Below are positions 1 to 10,084 of a stretch of 64,000 bases of DNA, piece after piece; position 1 is the first letter of the stretch; each line of letters begins with the position of its first letter. The position numbers and the translations under genes are program-made. Under the pieces are notes generated by a model, which had not been told where the DNA came from, made no database searches, and saw only the letters and a list, made by a program, of their open reading frames with translations. The DNA comes from Rhodanobacter sp. (GTDB lineage: Bacteria > Pseudomonadota > Gammaproteobacteria > Xanthomonadales > Rhodanobacteraceae), in NCBI GenBank assembly GCA_004298015.1, contig SCSE01000079.1, forward strand, positions 1 to 64,000, written 5' to 3'.

Positions 1-183
1 GCCGCGGGCCGTCAAACGAAGACCCAAACCACTACCACTGCTCACTCAACCACGTGCCAAGGCGCGCGAAAAAATACGACGGCTTGGACATCCGAAGAGG
101 CTTAAGTAAGTGCCATTCGACACCGAGACCTAACCATTGGCTCTGTTGAACTGCCGAACGGGACGATTCTTCGCAACGTCCAG

Positions 184-1428
184 GTGGATACCCCCGAAGA
201 CGAGCGCCAGCTCAAATCCCTGATGGAAGTCTCAGGCGCAGGGCAGCCAGCGGCAAAGCCACAGGCGAACAAGGATGACGTGTTGTCCAAGCAGATTCGC
301 ATCCACCTGGCAGACCTAGAAAGGGCAGGACGGCAGGGCAAGACGGTGCTTGATAGCCGCCATACGCTTGCACTCTTCCAAGGTATTGTTGGGGATAAGT
401 CCGTTGCTGAAATAACGTCGAACGACTGCCGGTCTTTCCTTGAAGACGTTCAGTACTGGCCGAAGCATGCGACCAAGCGTCCGGAATACATGCATTTGTC
501 CATCCGGCATGCGATTGCCAAGGCCAAGGCAGCCGATGAACCCCGACCGGCGCAGAACACCCTCAACAAGTATCGCCAGCGTCTATCGGTGTTTTTCCAC
601 TTCCTGATGGACAACCAGAAAATTGGCCGGAATCCGCTGACTGGCATTGCCACACCCGCCAAGTTCGATGTGGAGGATGAGACGGGTCGGGCGTTTACCC
701 AAGAGGAACTCGACACCATTTTTGAGCCCTCAGCATTTCAGGAATGGGCCAAAGAGCATCCGCATCGGTGGTGGGCACCCATGGTGGGGCTCTACACCGG
801 AGCCCGTGTCACGGAAGTCTGCCAGCTCTACCTTGACGACATCACGACAGAGCACGGTATTGCGGGCATTCACATCCGAAAATTTCACCCTGACCAGAAG
901 TTGAAAACCCGCGCATCACTGCGTTTCGTGCCGATTGCGAAGGCATTGCTTGATGCGGGTTTCCTTGAGTATGTGGAAGATGTTCGCAAGGCAGGACACA
1001 AGCGGTTGTTTCCGCATCTGCCGAACAATGATGGGACGGGGTTCGGCAAGCAGATGAGCCGGCGCTTTTCGTCATATATCAAGGAGCGTGGCATCAAGGA
1101 AGAAGGCATGGGGTTTCATGCTTTCCGCCACACGATGTCCACCCGGCTTGATAGAGCTGGTGTGCCACACGGCACGTTGGCCAAGATCACGGGGCACCAG
1201 GTGGCAGGTGGCGTGCTGCCGAAGTTTTACATTGACTCGCCAACCCTGCCGGAGCGCGTCGTGGCTCTGGCGAAATTCCAGTCTGGCGTGAGGCTCCCGG
1301 CCTACACAAAAAGTCAGTTCGACGTGGCGTTGAAGGAGGCTCTTGCACTGCCTGCCAAGTGGGAGGCCGACATGAGCAAACGGGTGCGAAAGGCCAAGGG
1401 AAAGAAGGTATCGGTTCGTTCGGGCTAA
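184..1428 (+). CDS. Tyrosine-type site-specific recombinase/integrase (island)
   Basis: ORF with box I 'YTGARVTEV', box II 'HAFRHTMSTRL', 'ITGHQ' and 'KFYID' motifs of phage-type integrases; true start could lie slightly upstream. Confidence 0.93.
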   Translation: MDTPEDERQLKSLMEVSGAGQPAAKPQANKDDVLSKQIRIHLADLERAGRQGKTVLDSRHTLALFQGIVGDKSVAEITSNDCRSFLEDVQYWPKHATKRPEYMHLSIRHAIAKAKAADEPRPAQNTLNKYRQRLSVFFHFLMDNQKIGRNPLTGIATPAKFDVEDETGRAFTQEELDTIFEPSAFQEWAKEHPHRWWAPMVGLYTGARVTEVCQLYLDDITTEHGIAGIHIRKFHPDQKLKTRASLRFVPIAKALLDAGFLEYVEDVRKAGHKRLFPHLPNNDGTGFGKQMSRRFSSYIKERGIKEEGMGFHAFRHTMSTRLDRAGVPHGTLAKITGHQVAGGVLPKFYIDSPTLPERVVALAKFQSGVRLPAYTKSQFDVALKEALALPAKWEADMSKRVRKAKGKKVSVRSG

Positions 1429-1517
1429 GAAGATGGCGCGATGCTCATGGGTGGCCTCGAACCCCCAGATAGTCCCGCAGGCACACCGGTCATTTACGGC
1501 GAAAGGAAGGACGTCCA

Positions 1518-1745
1518 ATGGCGAAAATTACGTGGAATCCGAAAGCTTCGGTCAAGGGTAAGAATCCGTCTCCGATTGCATGGGGCTGCAACGTCTTCAT
1601 GCGGCAGGACGGGACGCTTGAGATGGAAGTCATCGGAGAGACGGGGCAACAGATGATGAAGGCGGCTATGGATGCACTCCATGCCATTCACCGGTTGAGG
1701 CAAGAGCCTGCCTATGATTTTGGGGCAGCAAGCTCCCCTGGGTGA
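1518..1745 (+). CDS. Small hypothetical protein
   Basis: 75-aa ORF downstream of the integrase, preceded by GAAAGGAAGG. Confidence 0.5.
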   Translation: MAKITWNPKASVKGKNPSPIAWGCNVFMRQDGTLEMEVIGETGQQMMKAAMDALHAIHRLRQEPAYDFGAASSPG

Positions 1746-1828
1746 ACCTTGGCATCAAGAGCTTTTGTTTCGGGGAGAAGGGGCAAAATATATCGAACCC
1801 CTTCTCCCAGCTTCTCAGCTTCAACATT

Positions 1829-2197
1829 TTAACGGTGGTTGAGGTCGTTCGATATTGTCTTCTGAGATACGCCCAAGATTTCAGCAATCTCGTGTTGCGT
1901 ATGATTCTCGCGGTGAAGCCGTTTGGCTTCAAAACGCCGGTTCTCGATGCTAAGCGGCTCACAAGCTGATAGCGTTCGCTGTTTCAAGCCATTCTTGTTG
2001 TAGTGCTTCACCTGCACGGCCCCATTCGGGGTCTTGCCGGTCAGTGTAAGGCAGCCATTTTTTTGTTTAGCCGTCCACTCTCCCTCCCCAAATTCTGCGC
2101 AAACTGCATTGTCCAATTCACCAAGTATCCGCATTAGTGGATTCACCCGAGGCGGCGCGTTCTGAGGAACTAGCGCTCTGTTATTTTTAGCCATCAT
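1829..2197 (-). CDS. Small HTH-domain protein
   Basis: C-terminus 'HTQHEIAEILGVSQKTISNDLNHR' is a helix-turn-helix; start placed at the ATGATG following AGGAGAG. Confidence 0.65.
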   Translation of the reverse strand: MMAKNNRALVPQNAPPRVNPLMRILGELDNAVCAEFGEGEWTAKQKNGCLTLTGKTPNGAVQVKHYNKNGLKQRTLSACEPLSIENRRFEAKRLHRENHTQHEIAEILGVSQKTISNDLNHR

Positions 2198-2574
2198 CTC
2201 TCCTGTTGCTAACGAATTGCTAGCAATTGCAGACAATACTAGTATTGCTAGTGATTGTCAAAATGTTTGCGGCTCTGACTGCGCCTGAGCAGTTGAGAAC
2301 GTGTCTAACCTCGAAAATTAGTGCGCAATAGGTTGTGCAACCACGGGAATGCCCAATCCTGCCATAACTCTTCGAGCGTCCATCTACCCCCCAGCGCCCG
2401 TCTGCACCTCATGTGGGTCAGGATCGTTTCACGGTCGCCACGCGCAAGGGTGAACCTCGTCCACTTTGTTCCCGCCCTCCATCCCTGCATGGCAGGGCCT
2501 CCGGGTGCTGCATGTCTTTTCCCGTTTCACTTTCTCCGAACCCACGGCGCAATCGGGCGCTGGGGAGAAAGAAG

Positions 2575-3060
2575 ATGGGCATCACCCGCGATAGCAAAGG
2601 CAGCTACAAGCTCACAGGCAAGACCACTGAACAAGACGTTCTCGCAGCAGCCGAAGGCATCCTAAAAGCCAAAGTCGAACGGCTCGGAAACGTCAGCAAC
2701 CCGAGAGACGCAACTGACTTCCTCCGCATGAGGCTGGGCGCACTGCTCCACGAAGAATTCCACATCCTCTGGCTGGACAATCGCCACCGAATTCTCAGTT
2801 GCCAGAAGCTCTTTACCGGCACCATTGACGGCGCAAGTGTCCATCTTCGAGAGACCGTCAGGGCAGCGCTGACCGTCAACGCCGCAGCCTGCATCTTGAG
2901 CCACAATCATCCGAGCGGTGTTGCAGAACCTTCAGCAGCAGACCGAGCCATCACCAAGGAGCTGGTGGAAGCCCTGAAGCTGGTCGGCGTGCGGGTCTTG
3001 GACCACATCGTTGTCAGCGCTGGTGAATGCGTGAGCATGGCCGGGAGGGGGCTGATGTGA
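2575..3060 (+). CDS. RadC family JAB-domain protein
   Basis: 'ACILSHNHPSGVAEPSAADRAITKEL...VLDHIVV' JAMM/RadC signature. Confidence 0.93.
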   Translation: MGITRDSKGSYKLTGKTTEQDVLAAAEGILKAKVERLGNVSNPRDATDFLRMRLGALLHEEFHILWLDNRHRILSCQKLFTGTIDGASVHLRETVRAALTVNAAACILSHNHPSGVAEPSAADRAITKELVEALKLVGVRVLDHIVVSAGECVSMAGRGLM

Positions 3061-3222
3061 GCCTTCGGGCTTCAATCTTAGTGCTCCGAGCTTGTCGCGC
3101 CCGCGTCAAGCTCGCAACCTGCACTGTTCGACGGGTGCATCAGCGTCAGCCGAAGGGTATTCTTCGAGGCTGCGAGCGTGCCATTGGCCGAGGAATTTAG
3201 TCCACTACAGGGGAGTACGACA

Positions 3223-4560
3223 ATGAGCAGCCAAGAACTGAACATCGATGAGTTGGAGCTTGACCTCAAAAATCCCAGATTTGACGATCTGACCAGTCAA
3301 CGGGATGCGCTTGAGAAGATTGTACTTTCTCAAGGAAGCAAGCTAGTCAATCTCGCCGAAGACATTGTGGCCAACGGCATGAGCCCCGCTCACCGCATGT
3401 TGGTCATGAAGGCGCCGGGTCGAGGGAACAAAGGCTTCACCGTCATGGATGGCAACAGGCGTCTGACTGCACTTCGTGTCTTGGCCAATCCATCAGTCCT
3501 TGATGGCATGTCCGGGGTTGGCGACATCACTGCGCAAAAATTGCGCAAGCTCGCGAAAGATTTTGACCTGAACCTCATCCAGCCCTTGGATGTGTTCGTC
3601 TGCAAGAACGAGGCTGAGGCTCGCCATTGGATTGAGGCTATCCATACCGGTGAGAACGACGGTCGTGGTGTTGTGGGTTGGGATGGTATTGCCACTGCCC
3701 GCTACCGTGGGAAGAACACCTCACTGAAGGTGCTCGAATTCGTCAAAGCGGCAGGAAAGTTGGATGCCTCAGAGCTGGCGGCACTGGAGCGGTTCCCCAT
3801 CACGAACCTTGACCGCCTCCTGGGCACACCTGAGATTCGTGAAAAATTGGGTCTGACTTTTGAAGATGGCGACATTCTGTCTGACCTTCCTCAAGCCGAA
3901 CTGCTGCGGCCTTTGAAGAAGGTGGTCTCTGACCTTGCGTCAAAAAAGATCACGGTCGCCAAGCTCAAGAGCAAAGACGAAAGGCTTGCTTACATCGATT
4001 CGCTCGGGTCGGCGTTGCCAGACTTGGGGAAACGGACGGGGGCGCCAGAGGCGCTGGACCGCCTCGCTGCGAATGCTCAAGCAAAGAGTCACGCAAAAGC
4101 TTTCAGTGACGGTAAGAGCCGTTCACTGCTTGATAGAAAGGCACTCATTCCAGGTCAGGCTCAGGCGACGCTGAACATCAACGACCACAAGTTGCAGCAG
4201 ATATGCAAAGAGCTGAGGAAGTTGCCGCTGGATACCTACCCTGTGGCCGTGGCAGCATCCTTTCGAGTTTTTCTTGAGCTCTCGCTCGACCACTACGCGA
4301 CTGAAAAGAAGGTTCCGCAATACAACGCTGACTTGCACTTGAAGAAGAAGGTTGAGGCCGTGGCTGCACACTTGCAAGCCAACGGAGTAGCCAAGCGGGA
4401 TCTTCAAGCGTTCCGTGCGTTGGCAAGCAACCCGAATGCGGCCCTTTGTATTGACCGCCTCCATGGCGTTATCCACAGCAAGTACACCTTGCCAACCGCA
4501 AACGAACTCCGAACAGGATGGTCCGAAGTGCAGGTGGCCTTTACTAAGATTTGGTCTTAA
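3223..4560 (+). CDS. ParB/Srx N-terminal-domain protein with long C-terminal region
   Basis: 'FTVMDGNRRLTALRVL' ParB-like box in N-terminus; stop 3 nt before the next gene. Confidence 0.8.
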   Translation: MSSQELNIDELELDLKNPRFDDLTSQRDALEKIVLSQGSKLVNLAEDIVANGMSPAHRMLVMKAPGRGNKGFTVMDGNRRLTALRVLANPSVLDGMSGVGDITAQKLRKLAKDFDLNLIQPLDVFVCKNEAEARHWIEAIHTGENDGRGVVGWDGIATARYRGKNTSLKVLEFVKAAGKLDASELAALERFPITNLDRLLGTPEIREKLGLTFEDGDILSDLPQAELLRPLKKVVSDLASKKITVAKLKSKDERLAYIDSLGSALPDLGKRTGAPEALDRLAANAQAKSHAKAFSDGKSRSLLDRKALIPGQAQATLNINDHKLQQICKELRKLPLDTYPVAVAASFRVFLELSLDHYATEKKVPQYNADLHLKKKVEAVAAHLQANGVAKRDLQAFRALASNPNAALCIDRLHGVIHSKYTLPTANELRTGWSEVQVAFTKIWS

Positions 4561-4563
4561 AAC

Positions 4564-5445
4564 ATGAAGAAAGAGCCTCGACCGCCAACCTTCTACACGC
4601 CACTTAGATACCCAGGTGGCAAGGGAAAGTTGGTTCCTTACGTCAAGAAAATATTTGAACAGAACAACTTGGTGGATGGGGTCTATGTCGAACCCTACGC
4701 GGGAGGAGCCGCCGTGGCGATGGAGCTCCTTCTTCACGAGTACGTGAGGAAGGTCTACATCAACGATATCAGTGATGGAGTGGCGGCATTCTGGCGTTCG
4801 GTGTTGGACGATACGGATGCACTGTGCGCCAAGATTTCCGGCGCAAAGCTAAATATGAAGGAATGGCATAAGCAGAAGGCCATCCAACGTGAGCCAGAAG
4901 AACACGATGATCTGACGCTCGGGTTCTCGACCTTCTTTCTCAACCGAACCAACCGCTCAGGAATTTTGGGTGCTGGCGTCATCGGGGGGAAAGAGCAGTT
5001 GGGCAAGTGGAAGCTTGATGCGCGGTTCAACAAGCCTGACCTGATTCAACGCATCCAAGTGATCGCCAGAATTCGCGACAGGATTGAGTTCTCTCAACTT
5101 GACGCTGTTGCCTTCATCGACTCGGTGGCGCCGCGTCTTCCTGCAAAGAGCCTGATCTATCTTGATCCGCCATATTACGTTAAAGGCAGCGACCTCTATC
5201 TGCATCATTATCAGCACGATGACCATGTAAAAATTGCCAAGCGGGTTGCGCGGCTGAAGAGTAAAAATTGGATAGTTTCTTACGACAATGCTGACGAAAT
5301 TCATGGCATGTATAGCCAGTTTCGAAGCATCGTCTACGGTTTAAGTTACAGCGCCCAGGACCGATACAAGGGCGCTGAGGTGATGTTTTTCTCGGATGTT
5401 TTGGGCATCCCCGAGATTGCAGCGCCAATGCATTTAGTAGCGTAG
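4564..5445 (+). CDS. D12-class N6-adenine DNA methyltransferase
   Basis: 'TPLRYPGGKGKL', 'YVEPYAGGAAVAMELL' (SAM motif) and 'LIYLDPPYYVKGSDLY' (DPPY catalytic motif). Confidence 0.94.
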   Translation: MKKEPRPPTFYTPLRYPGGKGKLVPYVKKIFEQNNLVDGVYVEPYAGGAAVAMELLLHEYVRKVYINDISDGVAAFWRSVLDDTDALCAKISGAKLNMKEWHKQKAIQREPEEHDDLTLGFSTFFLNRTNRSGILGAGVIGGKEQLGKWKLDARFNKPDLIQRIQVIARIRDRIEFSQLDAVAFIDSVAPRLPAKSLIYLDPPYYVKGSDLYLHHYQHDDHVKIAKRVARLKSKNWIVSYDNADEIHGMYSQFRSIVYGLSYSAQDRYKGAEVMFFSDVLGIPEIAAPMHLVA

Positions 5446-5520
5446 TTGGCTGATGGGAGTGGGCGAAGTGGTGTATATCGTAATTATTAGTCAAGGACAT
5501 GTAATCAGTAGAGTGTGGCA

Positions 5521-6252
5521 ATGAGTGCCATTTTTGTGATTATTGTCGTACTATTTGGTTGTGCACTATTTGCTTTTTTGATTTTTGATTGGGTTAAGTG
5601 TAAAAATAGCTTTTTAGAAAAAGAAATAGAAGGGCTTAGAGAGCGTCTGCATGTTCTTGAGACGACATCAGCCGCGCCGGAAAATGCATCGCGTCAAGCC
5701 GAGATAGCTAAGCGGTCCGGGCTTGCCCTATGGCTAGTCCTGGTAATAGTTGCTTCGATGATTGGAGCAATTTATGTCTATAGTCAATTCAGCACTGATA
5801 AGGCAGGAGCTATATCGGACTTCCTTGCTTATATCTTTCCATGTGTGGCAGGGGTTGCTGCGGGTCTTGGACTTTACCGACGTAACAGTAGTCCAGAGTT
5901 ATGGTTTTGGGCTTCTGGTATATTAATTATTGCAGGTATTGTGAGCTATTTTATTTCAAGGTCAGATACCATAATGGTCTGGTGGGCATCGTACGGTTTT
6001 ATCGGTGTGCTGATGGGAAGCACCCTGCTTTTTATTGATATCAGAAAGAGGGGTTGGCTTGGATTGAGATTTTTCATCTCCATTAATCGCATGTTTCGAT
6101 TCACATTGTTTTTGGGTTCGATCGCGGTATTGATTCTCGCGCTTGTCTACATCCAGCTTAATAAGCCAGGGGCTACTTGGAGAACTCTTGGACCACACAC
6201 CAGGCAAGCAGCAGAAGCAGTCCTGTGGATAGGCAAAGAATTGAAATGGTGA
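5521..6252 (+). CDS. Multi-pass membrane protein of unknown function
   Basis: N-terminal TM, short coiled-coil-like segment, then about five further hydrophobic segments; visibly AT-richer than neighbours. Confidence 0.75.
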   Translation: MSAIFVIIVVLFGCALFAFLIFDWVKCKNSFLEKEIEGLRERLHVLETTSAAPENASRQAEIAKRSGLALWLVLVIVASMIGAIYVYSQFSTDKAGAISDFLAYIFPCVAGVAAGLGLYRRNSSPELWFWASGILIIAGIVSYFISRSDTIMVWWASYGFIGVLMGSTLLFIDIRKRGWLGLRFFISINRMFRFTLFLGSIAVLILALVYIQLNKPGATWRTLGPHTRQAAEAVLWIGKELKW

Positions 6253-6461
6253 AGCTGATTGGGACGCCTTGATTATGTAGCCATTTTTTTATTTTGGTAG
6301 TCATAAAATCCTCTTTTATTTATTACACTATCGATTACCCTGCCTTTGTCAAGTTAAAATAGAAAATATTTTTAAAGTACGGACCAGAGCGCGTCTTAGC
6401 GTTCTTCGAACGCCACGCTCAAAGCAGAGCTTGAATTCCACAACGCTAAAGCGTCATAAGT

Positions 6462-6494
6462 AATGCCGCCATTTCTCATGGCGGCATTTTTCTT
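6462..6494 (+). terminator. Intrinsic terminator
   Basis: AATGCCGCCAT-TTCTC-ATGGCGGCATT perfect 11-bp stem followed by TTTCTTG. Confidence 0.75.
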
Positions 6495-6659
6495 GTGCGA
6501 GACCCATTGACAGCTCTGCAATTTCTGATTGGATGGGTTAAGACGCGACGCTATAGTCACTGGCAGATTGTCGTGATATGCCACACACCACGAACACTAA
6601 AGCATCGAGTCTCGGGTCACGGAATGACCTGTCACATACGCCTGTCATGGAGGACTCGC

Positions 6660-8450
6660 ATGAATACACCCAGCAATATCACGTCTGCCTCTGCAACCGA
6701 AGCCAAGCACGCCCGACCCCATCTTGAAACTCATACACGCGGCCAGAATCATTCGGCCGTTGCCGGTGCCGCTTACCGGCTCGGCATAAAGTTGTATGAC
6801 GAGCGCGCAGGGGTCTGGCACGACTTTCGAAAACGCGCTCTTGGGGAGGAGATTGTTTTGGCCCTCACGGTCGCGCCCCAAGGTGCACCAAGTTGGGCAA
6901 CTGACCCGGCCCAACTTTGGAACCGAGTTGAGCTTGCCGAAAAACGAAAAGACGCTCAGCTAGCACGCGACTATCGCATCCCCATCCCCTTCGGCCTCAG
7001 TGACCAGCATGCAAGCGCGATGGCTGAGGAGATGGCCAGGTACATCTCCCGTGAGCTGCACACCCCTGTTTCCATCGGTCTCCACCGTGATGCCGACCGG
7101 GATGCCCTGGGAGTGGTCAAGCCCAACGAAAAGCAGGGGTTCCACGCGCATCTCTATTTCCCAACCAGGCGCCTTTCTGACCTCAAAGGTGGCGATGGAG
7201 AAGATGACGGCGGGGAAGGCGGCTCGGGGTTTGGTGCTAAGTTGTCGATGCTTTCCAATAAAAGGACCAGCATCATTTTTGTTGAGGCCCTGAATGCCAA
7301 ATGGGCGGCCCTAGCCAACCAGTACACATCAAGTGAGGGGTTGCCTGCTGACTACGACCACCGCAGCTACAAGCGGCTGGGATTGGGCATCCAGCCACAA
7401 CCCACGGTGGGTCGACACGTGTCAGCCATGGAGCGGAAAGGGATTGTGACCAGGAAGGGGGACAATCTTCGGGAAGCTCTGGTCATGGCCAAGGTTTTCG
7501 AGAAGGCCCACCAAAGCGCCATAGAAGCCCAGAGGATGCAGGCGAAGGCCGATGTCATCCGAGAGGCAGGGATGACGGCTAGGACTCAAACTCAAAGAAA
7601 ATCAAAAAAGCCCGGTGAGACGCGTGGCTTGAGAATGACCCCCATGCATCGGGGTGGGAACTCGCGACCAACCATCTCGCGACCAACCTTCGCGAGCCTG
7701 CCGTTTCAACGGTCCATAGTCTCAATGGTCGTGGCCTCAACACCTGCACCCACCAACTTTGAAGAACGACGCAATTTCGACCGGGCGTTGGCTCTGATTT
7801 CCATCATCGAGCGGGCCATTGCAACGTGTAACAGCTTGCTGCGACTCATGGAAAAGTACCTCCGAGAAATCGAGCTTGCCAAGGCAAGTAGGCAGGAAGC
7901 CGCGTTCCAGGTTGATCAGTCACGCAGGTTGCGTGAGGGTGCAAAGCTCAAAGCAAAAAAATGGGTCGCCGAGCACCCTTGGCAAATTAAACTGGCAACG
8001 GTGCCGGGGTTGGGTGGCGCACGTGACACCCATCAAGGGCTAATCGCGGCCATCCAGTTTCACGACCGCCACGTTCAGGAACTCAAACAAACGGTCGGTG
8101 TGCATCAAGCCTCAGTCGTTGAGATGGGTCGCACCGTTGCCGAACTCAACGCCAAGAGAACCGCAGCCTTGGGTGAGCTTCGGCATGCAGCCACAAACCT
8201 CAAAAAGCACCCGGTGGTTTTCGAGAAATTTTTAGCCGCGTTGCAGCCTGACGAACGGATTTTGGTCAAGCAACAACTTGAAAAATTCACCATGCAGCAC
8301 CAACCGAGTGGCAGCTTGTCCCCGGTTGATGCTCCCACTTCTTCACCTTCGGAATCCTCGGATTCATCGACGTGGACCGATACCTCAAGTTCAGCGGAGG
8401 AAAATGTTCTGAAGCCCAGTCCGTTCAGTCCCCGAGGTCAATCGAGGTAA
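6660..8450 (+). CDS. MobA/MobL family relaxase
   Basis: 'HSAVAGAAYRLGIKLYDE..', 'NRVELAEKRKDAQLARDYRIPIP', 'GFHAHLYFPTRRL' motifs of MobA/MobL relaxases. Confidence 0.9.
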   Translation: MNTPSNITSASATEAKHARPHLETHTRGQNHSAVAGAAYRLGIKLYDERAGVWHDFRKRALGEEIVLALTVAPQGAPSWATDPAQLWNRVELAEKRKDAQLARDYRIPIPFGLSDQHASAMAEEMARYISRELHTPVSIGLHRDADRDALGVVKPNEKQGFHAHLYFPTRRLSDLKGGDGEDDGGEGGSGFGAKLSMLSNKRTSIIFVEALNAKWAALANQYTSSEGLPADYDHRSYKRLGLGIQPQPTVGRHVSAMERKGIVTRKGDNLREALVMAKVFEKAHQSAIEAQRMQAKADVIREAGMTARTQTQRKSKKPGETRGLRMTPMHRGGNSRPTISRPTFASLPFQRSIVSMVVASTPAPTNFEERRNFDRALALISIIERAIATCNSLLRLMEKYLREIELAKASRQEAAFQVDQSRRLREGAKLKAKKWVAEHPWQIKLATVPGLGGARDTHQGLIAAIQFHDRHVQELKQTVGVHQASVVEMGRTVAELNAKRTAALGELRHAATNLKKHPVVFEKFLAALQPDERILVKQQLEKFTMQHQPSGSLSPVDAPTSSPSESSDSSTWTDTSSSAEENVLKPSPFSPRGQSR

Positions 8451-9180
8451 TGGATGGACCGCTGCCGCTTGAATAGTTTGAGAGATCCATTTGCATATGG
8501 GTAACCGTTGCATTCAATTGCTTTGAATTCTTATCAATGCCGTCGATGCGGAAATAGATTTTCCGCTTCAGGCCAAGACTCGTTTTGCTCCTGAGTGACT
8601 CAATTTGTTGAGCCATCGCAGAATCTGTGATTTTAATCGAGCAAAATTCAGGCGTTTGATAAATAACGCTTTGGACACCCGGCTGTCCATCAATGGCCCC
8701 TTGGTTGCCACCATTGAAGGGCTTGCAGTTGTTGGTTGTAAATTGACTCGTTTGAAAATCATAAGGACCAAAGTCACCAAGCGAAACAGGCGTGCCGGCC
8801 ACAAAAAATTTGAGGCTGGCAAAGTCCTTCAATTTGGCATTGATTTTGGGTAGCTCAGTCTTGGCCAGTTCCCGCTTTTTGAAAACGTCCTGTTCTGCGT
8901 CATAGCCAGGAACAAAGATTTTCAATTTTTGCTCATCAGTCAAGGAATTGCCGGCCCGTGCATAATAGGCATAAGCCACCCATAGGGGCTCATCTTCAAC
9001 GGGTTTATAAGCATTCAAGGGTGCAGTTGGTCCCGATTGTGGGCCGTCAGATGCAACCGCACTCGATGGGTCAGACTGGGAAGCACTTGAATTTCCATCG
9101 GAGGTTTGACCACCAGGGGAATGCCCACAACCGGCCAAGGCAAGCGTCATGACTGAAACCAACAAAATATTATATTTCAC
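8425..9180 (-). CDS. Hypothetical lipoprotein
   Basis: Signal peptide with lipobox 'LALAGC'. Confidence 0.75.
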   Translation of the reverse strand: MKYNILLVSVMTLALAGCGHSPGGQTSDGNSSASQSDPSSAVASDGPQSGPTAPLNAYKPVEDEPLWVAYAYYARAGNSLTDEQKLKIFVPGYDAEQDVFKKRELAKTELPKINAKLKDFASLKFFVAGTPVSLGDFGPYDFQTSQFTTNNCKPFNGGNQGAIDGQPGVQSVIYQTPEFCSIKITDSAMAQQIESLRSKTSLGLKRKIYFRIDGIDKNSKQLNATVTHMQMDLSNYSSGSGPSITSIDLGD

Positions 9181-9196
9181 ATTTTTCCCCTTGAAA

Positions 9197-9973
9197 TTAA
9201 TTGCCGAATCCCGTTTTCTGACAGACCGCCTTCATGAGTGAATAAGAAGTGGTTTCATCCATGCCACCGGCCATAACATGGGCACGACCTCCTTCTTCTA
9301 CCTGCAAAACAAACGAGTTATCTGACAGCCAATCTTCACGCTTTTGCCTGACCTTATAACCATGATGTTCAAACGCATTACCCAAAATGCTTGCTGCATC
9401 ACTCGCATAAGAAATCACCTGTGTAGCACTCCCGGCATAGGTTTGGCAGGCCCGAATGCGGTCAATTTGATCTACGTTAATGGTGGTCAATTGGCCTTGG
9501 TCGGTGCGATAATTAATATTGGACTCGGAGACATAAAACCGACCATCCCGAACACATGGACGAGGGTCATGGTTGAGTTTTTTAACTCCAAGATAACCCA
9601 CTAGTAACCCGAGGGCAGGAGACCACAGGAGATAGGCCACGTTGTTGGTTGTATAGGTGACGAGCATCATCACGAAGCCCACCACCAAGGCCACGACACA
9701 CCCCAAGAGAACAGGCAAAGCAACCGCCCGATTTCGGGTGGCTGGGATCACGGAAACAATCAACTGGTCCTGGGTGTCGTGGTCGATGGAGTAGGAGCTT
9801 TTTGGCTGACTGGGTGCAGGTGTGGGCAGCAAGCTTTCCTTCGGGGCCGACCGACCTTTGGCCAGGACCAAGGCGCCGGCAACCATGAGGAGAACTGACA
9901 ACGGCCACATTCCGACCATGTAGAACACGATTCCAGCAAGAAGCAGTGCGACGGCGACGAACTTGCGATTCAT
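9197..9973 (-). CDS. Hypothetical membrane protein
   Basis: Start at MNRKFVAVALLLAGIVFYMVG; two pairs of TM helices and a soluble C-terminus; follows next to the lipoprotein. Confidence 0.7.
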   Translation of the reverse strand: MNRKFVAVALLLAGIVFYMVGMWPLSVLLMVAGALVLAKGRSAPKESLLPTPAPSQPKSSYSIDHDTQDQLIVSVIPATRNRAVALPVLLGCVVALVVGFVMMLVTYTTNNVAYLLWSPALGLLVGYLGVKKLNHDPRPCVRDGRFYVSESNINYRTDQGQLTTINVDQIDRIRACQTYAGSATQVISYASDAASILGNAFEHHGYKVRQKREDWLSDNSFVLQVEEGGRAHVMAGGMDETTSYSLMKAVCQKTGFGN

Positions 9974-10084
9974 TCCTGTTTCCCCTGTGGATAGTCGATG
10001 CCAGACATTTGATGATCGCATATGTGAAGCTAGCATAAATAGGGCTCGCATATAGCGTTCTCGCCACCTAGCGGGTGGTGAGCA

